Assembly (NCBI RefSeq): GCF_001543325.1
Contig: NZ_CP013355.1
Coordinates: 888,501 to 952,500 of the forward strand
Length of the DNA: 64,000 bases
Reading direction: 5' to 3'
Source of the DNA: Lutibacter profundi
GTDB lineage: Bacteria; Bacteroidota; Bacteroidia; Flavobacteriales; Flavobacteriaceae
The first letter of the stretch is position 1. The number at the start of each line of letters is the position of its first letter. The position numbers were made by a program, and so were the translations under genes. The notes beneath the pieces were generated by a model, which saw only the letters and a list, made by a program, of their open reading frames with translations, did not search any database and had not been told where the DNA came from. Below are positions 53,425 through 62,721 of the stretch, in pieces.

Positions 53425-54296
53425 GTAGTGAACAAAACACTGTAATAAAAGCAACTAATATTCCCAAAATACCATCCTCAATTATTACTACAGGAAAAGT
53501 TCTACAATTTATAGCTCCTCCTTTAGCTACAAAATTTGCTATAAAACTATTTGGAACTCCCATTCGGTTTAAAACCCCAGAACGTGAAAAAATGATGGCT
53601 AATAGTGCCCAAAAAGAATTTTTATTTGTTCCTGAAATTAATAAGAACATTATGGTTTATACGTATGGGTACTCAAAAAGAAAAGTTTTACTAATTCACG
53701 GATGGTCTGGCAGAGGAACTCAATTGTATAAAATTGCCGATAAATTATTGGAAAATGGTTTTATGACTATTAGTTTTGACGGTCCTGCACATGGAAAATC
53801 TACAGGAAAAACTACCATGATGAGCGAATTTGTAATTGCTGCTAAATCAATTGAGAAAAAATATGGCCCTTTTGAAATTGCCATTGGTCATTCTTTAGGT
53901 GGTATGGCTGTTTTAAATGGGGTGAAGCAAGGGTTAAAAATTAAAAAAGCAATTATCATTGGATCTGGTGATATTATTACTGATATTATTACAGATTTTG
54001 TTAAAAAATTAGAATTGAAACCAGAAATGGTTTACAGAATTAAAAAACTTTTTTATAAAAAATTTGGAGAAAGTATTGATAATTATTCTGCAAGTTTTGC
54101 TGCTAAAAGTCTAAAAATACCAACTTTAGTAATTCATGACACTGATGATAAAGATGTACCTGTTAGTTGTGCACATAATATACGACAAAGCCTAGAACAA
54201 GGTGAAATATTAATAACAAAAGGCTTGGGACATCGGCGTATTTTAAAAGACAACCTAGTTATTCAAAGAATTATTGAATTTATAAATAGAGAATAA
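53412..54296 (+). CDS. Alpha/beta hydrolase
   Basis: 294 residues from ATG 53412 (MYNSSSEQNTVIKATN). The frame continues upstream to 53283 but that part lies within the divergent protease gene. Motifs: LIHGWSGRGTQ (oxyanion region), IGHSLGGMA with the nucleophile Ser, IHDTDDKDVP with the acid and GLGHRRIL with the His. This is a general soluble serine hydrolase; substrate unknown. Divergent from the M48 gene and 4 bp upstream of msrB. Confidence 0.88.
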   Translation: MYNSSSEQNTVIKATNIPKIPSSIITTGKVLQFIAPPLATKFAIKLFGTPIRFKTPEREKMMANSAQKEFLFVPEINKNIMVYTYGYSKRKVLLIHGWSGRGTQLYKIADKLLENGFMTISFDGPAHGKSTGKTTMMSEFVIAAKSIEKKYGPFEIAIGHSLGGMAVLNGVKQGLKIKKAIIIGSGDIITDIITDFVKKLELKPEMVYRIKKLFYKKFGESIDNYSASFAAKSLKIPTLVIHDTDDKDVPVSCAHNIRQSLEQGEILITKGLGHRRILKDNLVIQRIIEFINRE

Positions 54297-54300
54297 AACC

Positions 54301-54777
54301 ATGAAAAATATATTTTTGACTATCTTATTATTAACAAACATTGTAATGAGTTACTCACAAGAAAAAAAGAAAAAAATGATTAAAAAGGTAACTAAAACCG
54401 AAGAAGAGTGGAAACAAACATTAACTGCTCAACAATACTTTGTCTTACGTCAAAAAGGAACTGATGCTCCAAGTGAAAGTGGCTATACTTCAACATTTGA
54501 AAAGGGAACATATCACTGTGCTGCCTGTGATTTACAACTATTTAAATCAAATAGTAAATTTGAATCTCATTGTGGATGGCCCTCTTTTGATGATGCTATT
54601 AAAGGAACTGTAGAGTATGTTTTAGACAAAACGCATGGAATGATACGTACTGAAATAATTTGCGCCTCTTGCGGAAGTCATTTAGGTCATGTTTTTGAAG
54701 ATGGCCCTGAAGAAACTACGGGAAAACGCTATTGCGTTAATACCACATCAATTAAATTTGTTAAAGGAGAAAAATAA
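54301..54777 (+). CDS. msrB: Peptide-methionine (R)-S-oxide reductase
   Basis: 158 residues with an N-terminal signal peptide (MKNIFLTILLLTNIVMSYS), so it is probably exported to the periplasm. Zinc-binding pairs CAAC near residue 78 and CASC near 120 are present, and the catalytic Cys in GKRYCVNTTSIKF near residue 144. It reduces methionine-R-sulfoxide in oxidised proteins. Follows the hydrolase gene on the same strand. Confidence 0.94.
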   Translation: MKNIFLTILLLTNIVMSYSQEKKKKMIKKVTKTEEEWKQTLTAQQYFVLRQKGTDAPSESGYTSTFEKGTYHCAACDLQLFKSNSKFESHCGWPSFDDAIKGTVEYVLDKTHGMIRTEIICASCGSHLGHVFEDGPEETTGKRYCVNTTSIKFVKGEK

Positions 54778-54822
54778 TTGATTTCAACCCTAAACTCATT
54801 AATTTTTTAAGTGCATTTTTCT

Positions 54823-54830
54823 TATATTTG
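54823..54830 (+). promoter_or_regulatory. -7 promoter box for ffh
   Basis: TATATTTG followed by C matches TAnnTTTG, 27 bp before the ffh ATG. No clear -33 TTG at the usual spacing. Confidence 0.5.
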
Positions 54831-54857
54831 CATTTCTAAAAAACGAAGTGAAAATCT

Positions 54858-56188
54858 ATGTTTAATAATTTAAGTGATAAATTAGATAAAGCCCTTCATG
54901 TACTCAAAGGACATGGAAAAATTACCGAAGTAAATGTTGCCGAAACTTTAAAAGAAGTTCGTAGAGCTCTTTTAGACGCTGATGTTAATTTTAAAATAGC
55001 GAAAAATTTCACCAACACCATTAAAGAAAAAGCGATAGGACAAAACGTACTAACAACGTTAAACCCTAGCCAATTAATGGTGAAATTGGTAAAAGATGAA
55101 CTAACTCGTTTAATGGGTGGTGAAACTGTTGGTATAAATCTTTCAGGAACACCAACTATTATATTAATGTCTGGTTTACAAGGTTCAGGAAAAACAACTT
55201 TTTCTGGTAAACTTGCTAACTATTTAAAAACAAAAAAATCAAAACAAGTTTTACTTGTTGCTTGTGATGTATATAGACCTGCTGCAATAAATCAATTACA
55301 GGTTGTAGGTGAACAAATTGGTGTAGAAGTTTATGCTGAAATTGAAAACCAAAATCCTGTTGAAATTGCTAAAAATGCCGTAAAACACGCGAAAGCTACT
55401 GGTAAAAATGTTGTAATTATTGATACTGCTGGTCGTTTAGCTGTAGATGAGCAAATGATGACTGAAATTTCTAATATACACAAAGCCGTAAATCCTCAAG
55501 AAACATTGTTTGTTGTAGATTCTATGACTGGACAAGATGCCGTAAATACTGCAAAATCTTTTAATGATATTTTAAATTTTGAAGGCGTTGTACTTACAAA
55601 ATTAGATGGTGATACACGTGGTGGAGCAGCTTTATCAATAAAAACAATTGTAAATAAACCTATTAAGTTTATTGGTACTGGAGAAAAAATGGAAGCTATT
55701 GATGTTTTCCATCCAGATCGTATGGCTGAACGCATCTTGGGAATGGGAGATGTTGTTTCACTGGTTGAACGTGCTCAAGAACAATACGATGAAGAAGAAG
55801 CAAGAAAAATCCAAAAGAAGATTGCCAAAAATCAATTTGGTTTTGATGATTTCTTAAAACAAATCCAGCAAATCAAAAAGATGGGTAACATGAAAGATTT
55901 GATGGGAATGATTCCTGGTGTTGGAAAAATGATGAAAGATGTTGATATTGATGATGATGCTTTTAAAAGTATTGAAGCTATTATTCACTCTATGACTCCT
56001 GAAGAGCGTAGCCAACCTAAAACAATAAATGCAAGTAGAAAAAAAGATTAGCAAAAGGTTCCGGAACATCAATTCAAGAGGTAAATCAATTACTCAAACA
56101 GTTTACTCAAATGAGTAAAATGATGAAAATGATGCAAGGTGGTGGTAGTAGACAAATGATGCAAATGATGAAAGGAATGGGAAAATAA
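54858..56188 (+). CDS. ffh: Signal recognition particle protein Ffh, frameshifted near the C-terminus
   Basis: The main frame gives 397 residues: an N-domain, then the GTPase with LQGSGKTTF near residue 105, [17 protein letters not shown] and [12 protein letters not shown], and the start of the M domain. It stops at 56051 after NASRKKD. The next frame continues with [20 protein letters not shown] and a Met-rich tail ([16 protein letters not shown]) to TAA at 56186-56188, giving the normal length of about 443 residues if one A is added to the A7 run at 56039-56045. Ffh binds SRP RNA (encoded at 11 kb) and signal sequences via that Met-rich tail. Because ffh is essential, sequencing error or A-run slippage is likely. 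Confidence 0.93.
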
Positions 56189-56199
56189 TAATTAAATAG

Positions 56200-56225
56200 G
56201 CAAACAAAATATGTTTGCTTTTTTT
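56200..56225 (+). terminator. Intrinsic terminator after ffh
   Basis: GCAAACA and TGTTTGC (56200-56206, 56212-56218) around AAATA, then seven T (56219-56225). It lies 12 bp after the restored ffh stop at 56188, which supports the longer frame as the true gene end. Confidence 0.9.
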
Positions 56226-56250
56226 ATATCAAAGAATTAAAATTTATACT

Positions 56251-57123
56251 ATGATTTTACTAGACGGAAAAAAAACAGCAGCAGATTTAAAAATTGAAAT
56301 TGCCGAATCAGTAAAACAACTAAAAATACAAGGAAATAAAACACCTCATTTGGCAGCTATTTTAGTTGGTTCTGATGGTGCTAGTATGACTTATGTTAAC
56401 AGTAAAGTAAAAGCATGCGAATTAGTTGGGTTTAATTCAACATTGATTAAACTTCCTGAAGAAACTACAGAAGAAAAATTATTACAAGAAATTAGCAACC
56501 TTAATAACAACAATGATATTGACGGATTCATTGTTCAACTTCCTCTTCCAAAGCATATTGATGAACAAAAGGTTTTAATGGCTGTAAATCCAGATAAAGA
56601 TGTGGACGGTTTCCACCCTACCAATGTTGGAAGAATGGCTTTAGACATGCCTTGCTTTTTACCTGCAACTCCTTTTGGAATATTAGAATTATTAGAGCGA
56701 TATAAAATTGAAACATCAGGAAAAAATGTTCTTGTAATAGGAAGAAGCCACATTGTTGGCAGACCAATGAGTATTTTAATGAGTCAAAAACGAAAAGCAG
56801 GGAATGCTACCGTAACAGTTGCTCATAGCAGAACTAAAAATTTAAATGAATTCACTTTAAATGCTGATATTATAGTGGCTGCGTTAGGTATTCCTGAATT
56901 TTTAACTGGTGATATGGTTAAAAATGGTGTAACTATTATTGATGTTGGTATTACAAGAGTTGTTGATGCTACTAAAAAAAGAGGCTATCGTTTGGCTGGT
57001 GATGTTCATTTTGAAAGTGTAAGCCCTAAATCAGCCTATATTACACCTGTTCCAGGTGGTGTAGGCCCAATGACAATTGCAATGCTTCTGAAAAACACCT
57101 TATTAGCTTGTGAGCGAAAATAA
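56251..57123 (+). CDS. folD: Bifunctional methylenetetrahydrofolate dehydrogenase/methenyl-THF cyclohydrolase
   Basis: 290 residues from ATG 56251 ([17 protein letters not shown]), the normal FolD start; the frame opens earlier at 56215 within the ffh terminator. Motifs: [14 protein letters not shown] with the catalytic Lys near 55, [13 protein letters not shown] near 120, [11 protein letters not shown] for NADP near 163 and [11 protein letters not shown] near 268. It converts 5,10-methylene-THF to 10-formyl-THF in one-carbon metabolism. Confidence 0.96.
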   Translation: MILLDGKKTAADLKIEIAESVKQLKIQGNKTPHLAAILVGSDGASMTYVNSKVKACELVGFNSTLIKLPEETTEEKLLQEISNLNNNNDIDGFIVQLPLPKHIDEQKVLMAVNPDKDVDGFHPTNVGRMALDMPCFLPATPFGILELLERYKIETSGKNVLVIGRSHIVGRPMSILMSQKRKAGNATVTVAHSRTKNLNEFTLNADIIVAALGIPEFLTGDMVKNGVTIIDVGITRVVDATKKRGYRLAGDVHFESVSPKSAYITPVPGGVGPMTIAMLLKNTLLACERK

Positions 57124-57137
57124 TTAATTCTTTTATT

Positions 57138-57164
57138 AGTATATTGGTCTTTTAATATACTTTT
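57138..57164 (+). terminator. Possible terminator after folD
   Basis: AGTATATT (57138-57145) and AATATACT (57154-57161) form an 8-bp stem with an 8-base loop, followed by TTT. The stem is AT-rich, so stability is modest. Confidence 0.4.
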
Positions 57165-57167
57165 AAC

Positions 57168-57923
57168 TTGAAAGATTCAATATTTCTAAAAGATAATCAA
57201 GATTTTATAATGTTCGGCAATCAACACTTGGTTGCCTTACTTTTTTTTATCACGTTTGGTTATGTGTTAATAAAGTGGGCAAAAAAGCAACCTAGAGAAA
57301 AACAATATTTCGTTGGAAATATTTTTGCCTTTTCGCTTTCAATAACTGTAGTAATTTGGATTTTTTTAAAAATTTATGTTAGAGGTTTTGACATTAAAGA
57401 AGACCTGCCTTTTCACCTCTGTAATTTTGTTGCTTTATTATTACCTGTTTTTACATTAACTAAAAAAAAGATTTATTTTGATATTATCCTTTTCTGGATT
57501 TTAGCAGGAACATCTCACTCAATTATAACACCTGATTTACTCAATGGATTTCCAAATTTTATTTTTTTAAAATATTGGTATGTACATGCAGGATTAATTA
57601 TTTTTGTTTTATATGCTGTGTTTGTGCTTAATTTAAGACCAAATTTAAAAAGTGTTTTTTACTCTTTTTTAGCTTTACAATTGTATGCAGGAATATTATT
57701 TATTATCAACAAAAATATAAATTCAAATTATTTTTATACAAACTTTAAGCCATACGGACCAACAGCTTTAGACTATCTTGGCGAATGGCCTTATTATATT
57801 TTAACAATAGAATTACTTTTAATCCCTTATTTTTTAATTATATATCTACCTTTTTATTTAACCAGAGAAAAAACTAAATTAGGTTTCTTCTCTATTAACC
57901 AAATTAACCGAAAATGCAGGTAA
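57168..57923 (+). CDS. TIGR02206 family integral membrane protein (YwaF-like)
   Basis: 251 residues with six or seven hydrophobic segments. Family features are MFGNQHLVALLFF near residue 15, LPFHLCNFVALLLP near 80, GTSHSIITPDLL near 112 and FLKYWYVHAGLI near 130, with conserved His residues. Function unknown. The start is TTG at 57168; an ATG at 57210 is an alternative that would begin at the conserved MFG motif. The 3' end overlaps the convergent cupin gene by 45 bp. Confidence 0.82.
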   Translation: MKDSIFLKDNQDFIMFGNQHLVALLFFITFGYVLIKWAKKQPREKQYFVGNIFAFSLSITVVIWIFLKIYVRGFDIKEDLPFHLCNFVALLLPVFTLTKKKIYFDIILFWILAGTSHSIITPDLLNGFPNFIFLKYWYVHAGLIIFVLYAVFVLNLRPNLKSVFYSFLALQLYAGILFIINKNINSNYFYTNFKPYGPTALDYLGEWPYYILTIELLLIPYFLIIYLPFYLTREKTKLGFFSINQINRKCR

Positions 57924-58238
57924 ACAAACTGCCAAATACTCACAGGCTTCATCAAAAGGGTTTGAATACCGAACTCTTGCCCCTTTTTCAATTTTAATAG
58001 ATTGACCAGCCTCTAGCACAACAATATCTCCATCTATATTCAATTGCTTCTTCCCTTTAATTATATAGGTATACTCATCAAAATCAGGAGTTTGAAAAGG
58101 TTCGCTCCATTTAGGAGGTGCTATCATATGAGCAATACTTAATTCACATTGGTTACTCAAACCAAAGTGTTCTTCTATCAATTTACCATCTGTAGTTGGA
58201 ACTACGAATGGAGATTTTTGAACTTTATATTTTTTCAT
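57879..58238 (-). CDS. Cupin domain protein
   Basis: 119 residues, one small beta-barrel. Cupin motif 1 corresponds to the PKWSEPFQTPDFDEYTYIIKGKKQL region and motif 2 to LEAGQSIKIEKGARVRYSNP. The usual metal-binding histidines of motif 1 are largely replaced, so it may bind a ligand rather than catalyse. Function unknown. A possible -7 box TATTTTTG lies on the minus strand at 58256-58263. Confidence 0.8.
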   Translation of the reverse strand: MKKYKVQKSPFVVPTTDGKLIEEHFGLSNQCELSIAHMIAPPKWSEPFQTPDFDEYTYIIKGKKQLNIDGDIVVLEAGQSIKIEKGARVRYSNPFDEACEYLAVCLPAFSVNLVNREET

Positions 58239-58444
58239 TTTAAAAATTTATTTATCAAAAATAATTAATAATTAGTTAACTACCTGTAATACGTATAACT
58301 TATTCAATAATACTCTATAAATAAAGTAGAACTAATATATTTAGCAAAAAATTGGCATAAAATGTTAAACTATAATCATTATAAAATTGTAATTTTATAT
58401 ACACCAACCATACTTTAATACTTATTAATTTAAAACTACTTAAG

Positions 58445-59803
58445 ATGAAACTAACATTTTTAGGAGGTGCAGGAACAGTTACTGGTTCAAAAATTTTACT
58501 AGAGGTAAATTACAAAAAAATATTAATTGATTGCGGTTTATTTCAAGGTTTAAAAGAATTACGTAAAAAAAACAGAGAAGAGTTGCCTATAAATTTAAAT
58601 GAATTAGACCTAATTTTTTTAACTCATGCACATTTAGATCACTCGGGGTACTTACCTGTTCTTATAAAAAATGGCTACAAAGGTAAAATTTATTGTACAA
58701 ATGCAACCAGAGATTTAACAAAAGTTATATTACTTGACAGTGGTAAAATACAAGAAGAAGATGCAAAAAGAGCCAATAAATACAGCTATTCCAAACACAA
58801 ACCCGCCCAACCATTATATACTATAAATGACGCAAAGAATACTATTTCACACTTTAAAACATTTGAAACAGAAAAATGGCACACTATAGATAAAACTATA
58901 AAATTTAAATTTATAAATAGTGGTCATATTTTGGGAAGTACATTTATTCAACTAAGTATTAATGGGAAGATTATTGTTTTTTCTGGAGATATTGGAAGAA
59001 AAAAACCTATCATTTTAAATAAATATAAATATATCAATAAAGCCGATTATGTAGTTATTGAATCTACTTATGGAAATAGATTGCATGAAAATTATGCAAT
59101 AAAAGATAAACTACTCAAATATATTAAACACACATATTTAAAAGGAGGAACTTTAATAGTCCCTACATTTTCAGTAGAAAGAGCCCAAGAGATTATTTAT
59201 CTTTTAAGCATTTTAAAACGTGAAAATGTATTGCCAAATATTCCTATATATTTGGATAGTCCAATGGGTGTTAGCGCCACAGAAATATATTACAAATATA
59301 TCAATGACCACCATTTAACAGTTGATGATATTAAAAGTATGGAGTCTACCGTTGAATTAATTAGCGATGTAAGCGCTTCAAAAGCTGTAGTTAATGATAA
59401 GAGCCCTAAAATAGTTTTGGCGGGAAGTGGTATGATTACTGGAGGAAGAGTGTTACATTATTTAGATAAACTTATTTCTGATAAAAAAAACAGCATCTTA
59501 ATTGTTGGGTTTCAAGCTGAAGGTACTCGAGGAAGAGCCTTATTATCTGGTGATACCGAAGTTAAATTTTTTGGGAAATATCATAAAATAAATGCCGAAG
59601 TTTTTAAAATAAATGCGTTTTCAGGTCATGCAGACCAAAACGAATTATTAGATTGGCTACAACATTTTAAAACTCCTCCAATCCTTACAATTATAAATCA
59701 TGGCGAGCCGCATCAAAGTCAGGCACTAAAAGTTAAAATTAAATCTGATTTAAAATGGAATTGTACCGTTGCTAAAATGAATAAAGTATATAATTTCGCT
59801 TAG
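58445..59803 (+). CDS. Metallo-beta-lactamase fold, beta-CASP RNA-processing exonuclease
   Basis: 452 residues. The di-zinc site motif THAHLDHSGYLP is near residue 60, with further ligands in NSGHILGS near 158 and SGDIGR near 180. The beta-CASP insert has ESTYGNR near 207, PTFSVERAQEI near 241 and DSPMG near 276. The closing segment has SGMITGGR near 331 and FSGHADQNELL near 395. This resembles the CPSF73/Ysh1-like and YsnF-type nucleases that act on RNA. Cytoplasmic. Monocistronic, convergent with the pyridoxamine oxidase-like gene. Confidence 0.9.
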   Translation: MKLTFLGGAGTVTGSKILLEVNYKKILIDCGLFQGLKELRKKNREELPINLNELDLIFLTHAHLDHSGYLPVLIKNGYKGKIYCTNATRDLTKVILLDSGKIQEEDAKRANKYSYSKHKPAQPLYTINDAKNTISHFKTFETEKWHTIDKTIKFKFINSGHILGSTFIQLSINGKIIVFSGDIGRKKPIILNKYKYINKADYVVIESTYGNRLHENYAIKDKLLKYIKHTYLKGGTLIVPTFSVERAQEIIYLLSILKRENVLPNIPIYLDSPMGVSATEIYYKYINDHHLTVDDIKSMESTVELISDVSASKAVVNDKSPKIVLAGSGMITGGRVLHYLDKLISDKKNSILIVGFQAEGTRGRALLSGDTEVKFFGKYHKINAEVFKINAFSGHADQNELLDWLQHFKTPPILTIINHGEPHQSQALKVKIKSDLKWNCTVAKMNKVYNFA

Positions 59804-59804
59804 T

Positions 59805-60452
59805 TTACTCTTTTTTCATCAGTTTTTTAACACTCTCAGGAATAGGTATTCCTTCTTTTAATTTCGGGTCTGAAATGGGATTTTGTATGGTTGAAGTTAT
59901 TGGAATTTCACCAGCCCAAATAGATAAATTATAGTCTTCCTTTTCATCAGATGGAGGTTCCTTTCTAATTTTAGCTGAAGCTTCTACAATTGGTATTTTT
60001 AAAATTTTAGTCGCTTTTAATTCTTTTTTACTCGGCAAACGTACTTCTTCCCAACGAAAAGGAATTATTTGATCTGAAATTATTTTAAGAGCCTTGTATC
60101 TTTCATTTTCACTTGTAACTAGAGTAGCTTCACCAAAAATTGTTACAGATTGATAGTTTAATGAATGATGAAATGCTGAACGGGCTAAAACAATTCCATC
60201 AGTTTGCGTAATATTAATAGACAGTGGTACTCCTTTTTCTAATTCCAGTAACATTCTACTAACTGTTGCTCCATGAATATAAAGGTTATTATTATCTCTA
60301 CCGTAAATTGTTGGAATTATTACAGGATAACCTTCATAAACAAAGGCTATCTGACAAATAAAATGATTGTCTAAAATTTTATAAATAGTTTCTTTATCAT
60401 AAAAACCTCGTTTAGGAGACCTTATTACTTTTGTTTTTTTTGTAACTTTCAT
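59805..60452 (-). CDS. Pyridoxamine 5'-phosphate oxidase family (flavin-binding) protein
   Basis: 215 residues with the split-barrel pattern: FICQIAFVYEGYPVIIPTIYGRD near residue 34, LYIHGATVSRMLLEL, TQTDGIVLARSAFHHSLNYQSV near 85-105, and GEATLV. This branch (PNPOx-like, nitroreductase/flavin reductase-like) binds FMN or F420-like cofactors; the true pyridoxal enzyme has a different C-terminus. Role unknown. It lies 1 bp downstream of the lipoprotein gene, so the two are co-transcribed. Confidence 0.85.
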   Translation of the reverse strand: MKVTKKTKVIRSPKRGFYDKETIYKILDNHFICQIAFVYEGYPVIIPTIYGRDNNNLYIHGATVSRMLLELEKGVPLSINITQTDGIVLARSAFHHSLNYQSVTIFGEATLVTSENERYKALKIISDQIIPFRWEEVRLPSKKELKATKILKIPIVEASAKIRKEPPSDEKEDYNLSIWAGEIPITSTIQNPISDPKLKEGIPIPESVKKLMKKE

Positions 60453-60453
60453 T

Positions 60454-61026
60454 TTAATTAAACCAGATAGTAAAATATTTTATCTTTGCCATATCTGGAA
60501 TTTGATTAATAGTAATTTCCTCTCTACTAAAACTATTTAATCCTAATTCTCTTTTGTCAATTGCAACGGTAGCATTAAGCTCATCAATAAACAACATGGC
60601 AGATGTTAAGGTGGTCTCTACATTATTTATAGTATAATTTTCATTTATATCTTTAAATGTAGATTTAAGAGAAATTCCTTTATCTGTTTTATAATTTGAA
60701 TCAAATATTTCAATACTTTTAATCTTTGATAATGTATCACTTTGATTAGAAGGTGTTATTTGTAATAATTTTTTCCCTTTTTTTGAATAAATAATATATT
60801 CATCATCACCCATAGAAAATAACTTTTTATCTACACGTAAGGTATCTAATGATAGGTTTGAAACAATTGAATCTTTACTAAAAATTGTATTTAATTCCTG
60901 TACCTTAGTTCCTTTATTTAAAAGACCTACTCTTCCTTTTTCCACCAAATATTGATTCTGTTTTGTACACTGAAAAAACAAAAAAGAGATTAAAAATATA
61001 TATGATAGTTTTTTAATAATTGACAT
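60454..61026 (-). CDS. Lipoprotein, function unknown
   Basis: 190 residues with a lipoprotein signal, MSIIKKLSYIFLISFLFFQC, the Cys at residue 20. The mature part shows short beta-rich repeats with many Ser/Asp/Lys (TKVQELNTIFSKDSIVSN). I do not recognise a family. Co-directional with the flavin-binding gene (1-bp gap) and the ATPase gene 70 bp upstream. Confidence 0.7.
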   Translation of the reverse strand: MSIIKKLSYIFLISFLFFQCTKQNQYLVEKGRVGLLNKGTKVQELNTIFSKDSIVSNLSLDTLRVDKKLFSMGDDEYIIYSKKGKKLLQITPSNQSDTLSKIKSIEIFDSNYKTDKGISLKSTFKDINENYTINNVETTLTSAMLFIDELNATVAIDKRELGLNSFSREEITINQIPDMAKIKYFTIWFN

Positions 61027-61096
61027 AAAAATTTGATTTATATTGTAGCTTTATTTTTAACGTATTTATTACTTTTTTATTTAAAAAAAATCAAAA

Positions 61097-62611
61097 TTAT
61101 AATACTCTTTTCAATATTCCCAGTACACCTCTAATAAATGTTGCACTAGTTACAACTTTTAAAATAGGATTCATTCTTGTACTCTTTCTTGAAGTACTTG
61201 TCCTCCTAGTTCTATTAGCTTCCTTTTTTTTATTTTCAACTTCTTCTTTTTCATGTATTCTTTCAATTTTTTTGCTCAATATTTCAAAAGCACTATTTCT
61301 ATCAATAGTTTCATTGTATTTATAATACAGTCTAGATTCCTCAATAAGCTGTTTTAACTCACTTTTGGTTAAAATATCCATTCTACTCATAGGTGCTCTC
61401 ATCATTGTTGCTGCCAATGGTGTAGGACGTCCTTTTTCATTTAAAACTGATATAAAAGCTTCTCCAATCCCAAGTTGTGTTAGGGTTTCATCTACATCAT
61501 AATATTTCGAATTGGGATAATTTTCAGCAGCTAATTTAATGGCCTTTCTATCTTTTGCTGTAAAAGCTCTTAATGCATGTTGAATTTTTAATCCAAGTTG
61601 AGCCAATACATCTTCAGGTATATCTTTTGGATTTTGAGTTACAAAAAATATACCTATCCCTTTAGATCTAATTAATTTAACAATACTCTCTATTTCTGAA
61701 AGTAGTGCTTTCGAAGCTTCTTTAAAAATTAAATGTGCCTCATCAATAAATATAACCAACTTTGGTTTATCACTATCTCCCTGTTCAGGAAATGTTGAGT
61801 ATACTTCAGCTAATAATTGCAACATAAATGTTGAAAAAAGTTTTGGCTTATTTTGAATATCCGTCAATCTCAAAATTGAAATATAGCCATTCCCTTTACT
61901 ATTCTTTCTCACTAAATCTTTTACATCAAAAGAACGCTCTCCAAAAAATAAATCGCCCCCTTGTTGATCTATCTCAATAATTTTCCTTAAAATTGCACCA
62001 GTACTTGCCGTAGATATTCTACCATATTCAGCTTGAATTTCTTCTTTTCCTTCATTCGTTGCAAATTGTAGCACTTTTCTAAAATCTTTTAAGTCTAATA
62101 ATGGTAATTTATTATCATCGCAATATTTAAAAATAATAGATACTATACCACTTTGTGCTTCAGACAAGTCTAAAATTCTTGAAAGTAATACAGGCCCAAA
62201 TTCTGAAACAGTGGCTCGTAATCTAACTCCATCTTGAGTTGAAATAGTTAAAGGCTCTACAGGAAACTTCTTCCCCTTAAATGGTAACCCTATTGCGGTC
62301 ATTCTTTCATCAATTTTAGGATGCCCTGGACTTGGTTGTGCTAAGCCGCTCAAATCTCCTTTTATATCCATCAATAATACAGGAATTCCTTTTTCAGAAA
62401 GATTTTCAGCCATTACCTGTAAAGATTTTGTTTTACCTGTACCTGTTGCTCCAGCAATTAAACCATGCCTATTCAATGTTTTCAATGGTACTTTAACATA
62501 AGCATCTTTAATTGTTTCTCCATCTAATATCGCTGAACCAAAAACAAGAGCATCACCTTTCGTTTTATAACCTTCGGTTATTTCGTTAAAAAAATCTTCT
62601 CTTCTACTCAT
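61097..62611 (-). CDS. HerA-like ATPase, DUF853 (YjgR) family
   Basis: 504 residues. Walker A GATGTGKTKS near residue 53, then LLMDIKGDLSGLAQPSPGHP, VIFIDEAHLIFKEA (Walker B) near 288 and FVTQNPKDIPEDVLAQLG near 325. This is the DUF853/YjgR branch of the HerA/FtsK motor ATPases. No partner nuclease (NurA) is adjacent; cellular role unknown. The C-terminal part (about residue 455 on) is very basic (KKKEANRTRRTSTSRKS), suggesting contact with nucleic acid. Probably cytoplasmic hexamer. Confidence 0.9.
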   Translation of the reverse strand: MSRREDFFNEITEGYKTKGDALVFGSAILDGETIKDAYVKVPLKTLNRHGLIAGATGTGKTKSLQVMAENLSEKGIPVLLMDIKGDLSGLAQPSPGHPKIDERMTAIGLPFKGKKFPVEPLTISTQDGVRLRATVSEFGPVLLSRILDLSEAQSGIVSIIFKYCDDNKLPLLDLKDFRKVLQFATNEGKEEIQAEYGRISTASTGAILRKIIEIDQQGGDLFFGERSFDVKDLVRKNSKGNGYISILRLTDIQNKPKLFSTFMLQLLAEVYSTFPEQGDSDKPKLVIFIDEAHLIFKEASKALLSEIESIVKLIRSKGIGIFFVTQNPKDIPEDVLAQLGLKIQHALRAFTAKDRKAIKLAAENYPNSKYYDVDETLTQLGIGEAFISVLNEKGRPTPLAATMMRAPMSRMDILTKSELKQLIEESRLYYKYNETIDRNSAFEILSKKIERIHEKEEVENKKKEANRTRRTSTSRKSTRMNPILKVVTSATFIRGVLGILKRVL

Positions 62612-62709
62612 GCCAAGAAATATATTTTGGTTAAAAATAAGACTTAAAAGTCAAATTAAAAATTTCAATAGAATTTTTATTGAATTTATTTATTATTGGT
62701 ACTAATGAG

Positions 62710-62717
62710 TATATTTG
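62710..62717 (+). promoter_or_regulatory. -7 promoter box for queE
   Basis: TATATTTG matches TAnnTTTG and ends 4 bp before the ATG at 62722, which would give a leaderless or very short-leader transcript. It also argues against starting at TTG 62680. Confidence 0.5.
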
Positions 62718-62721
62718 TCGT

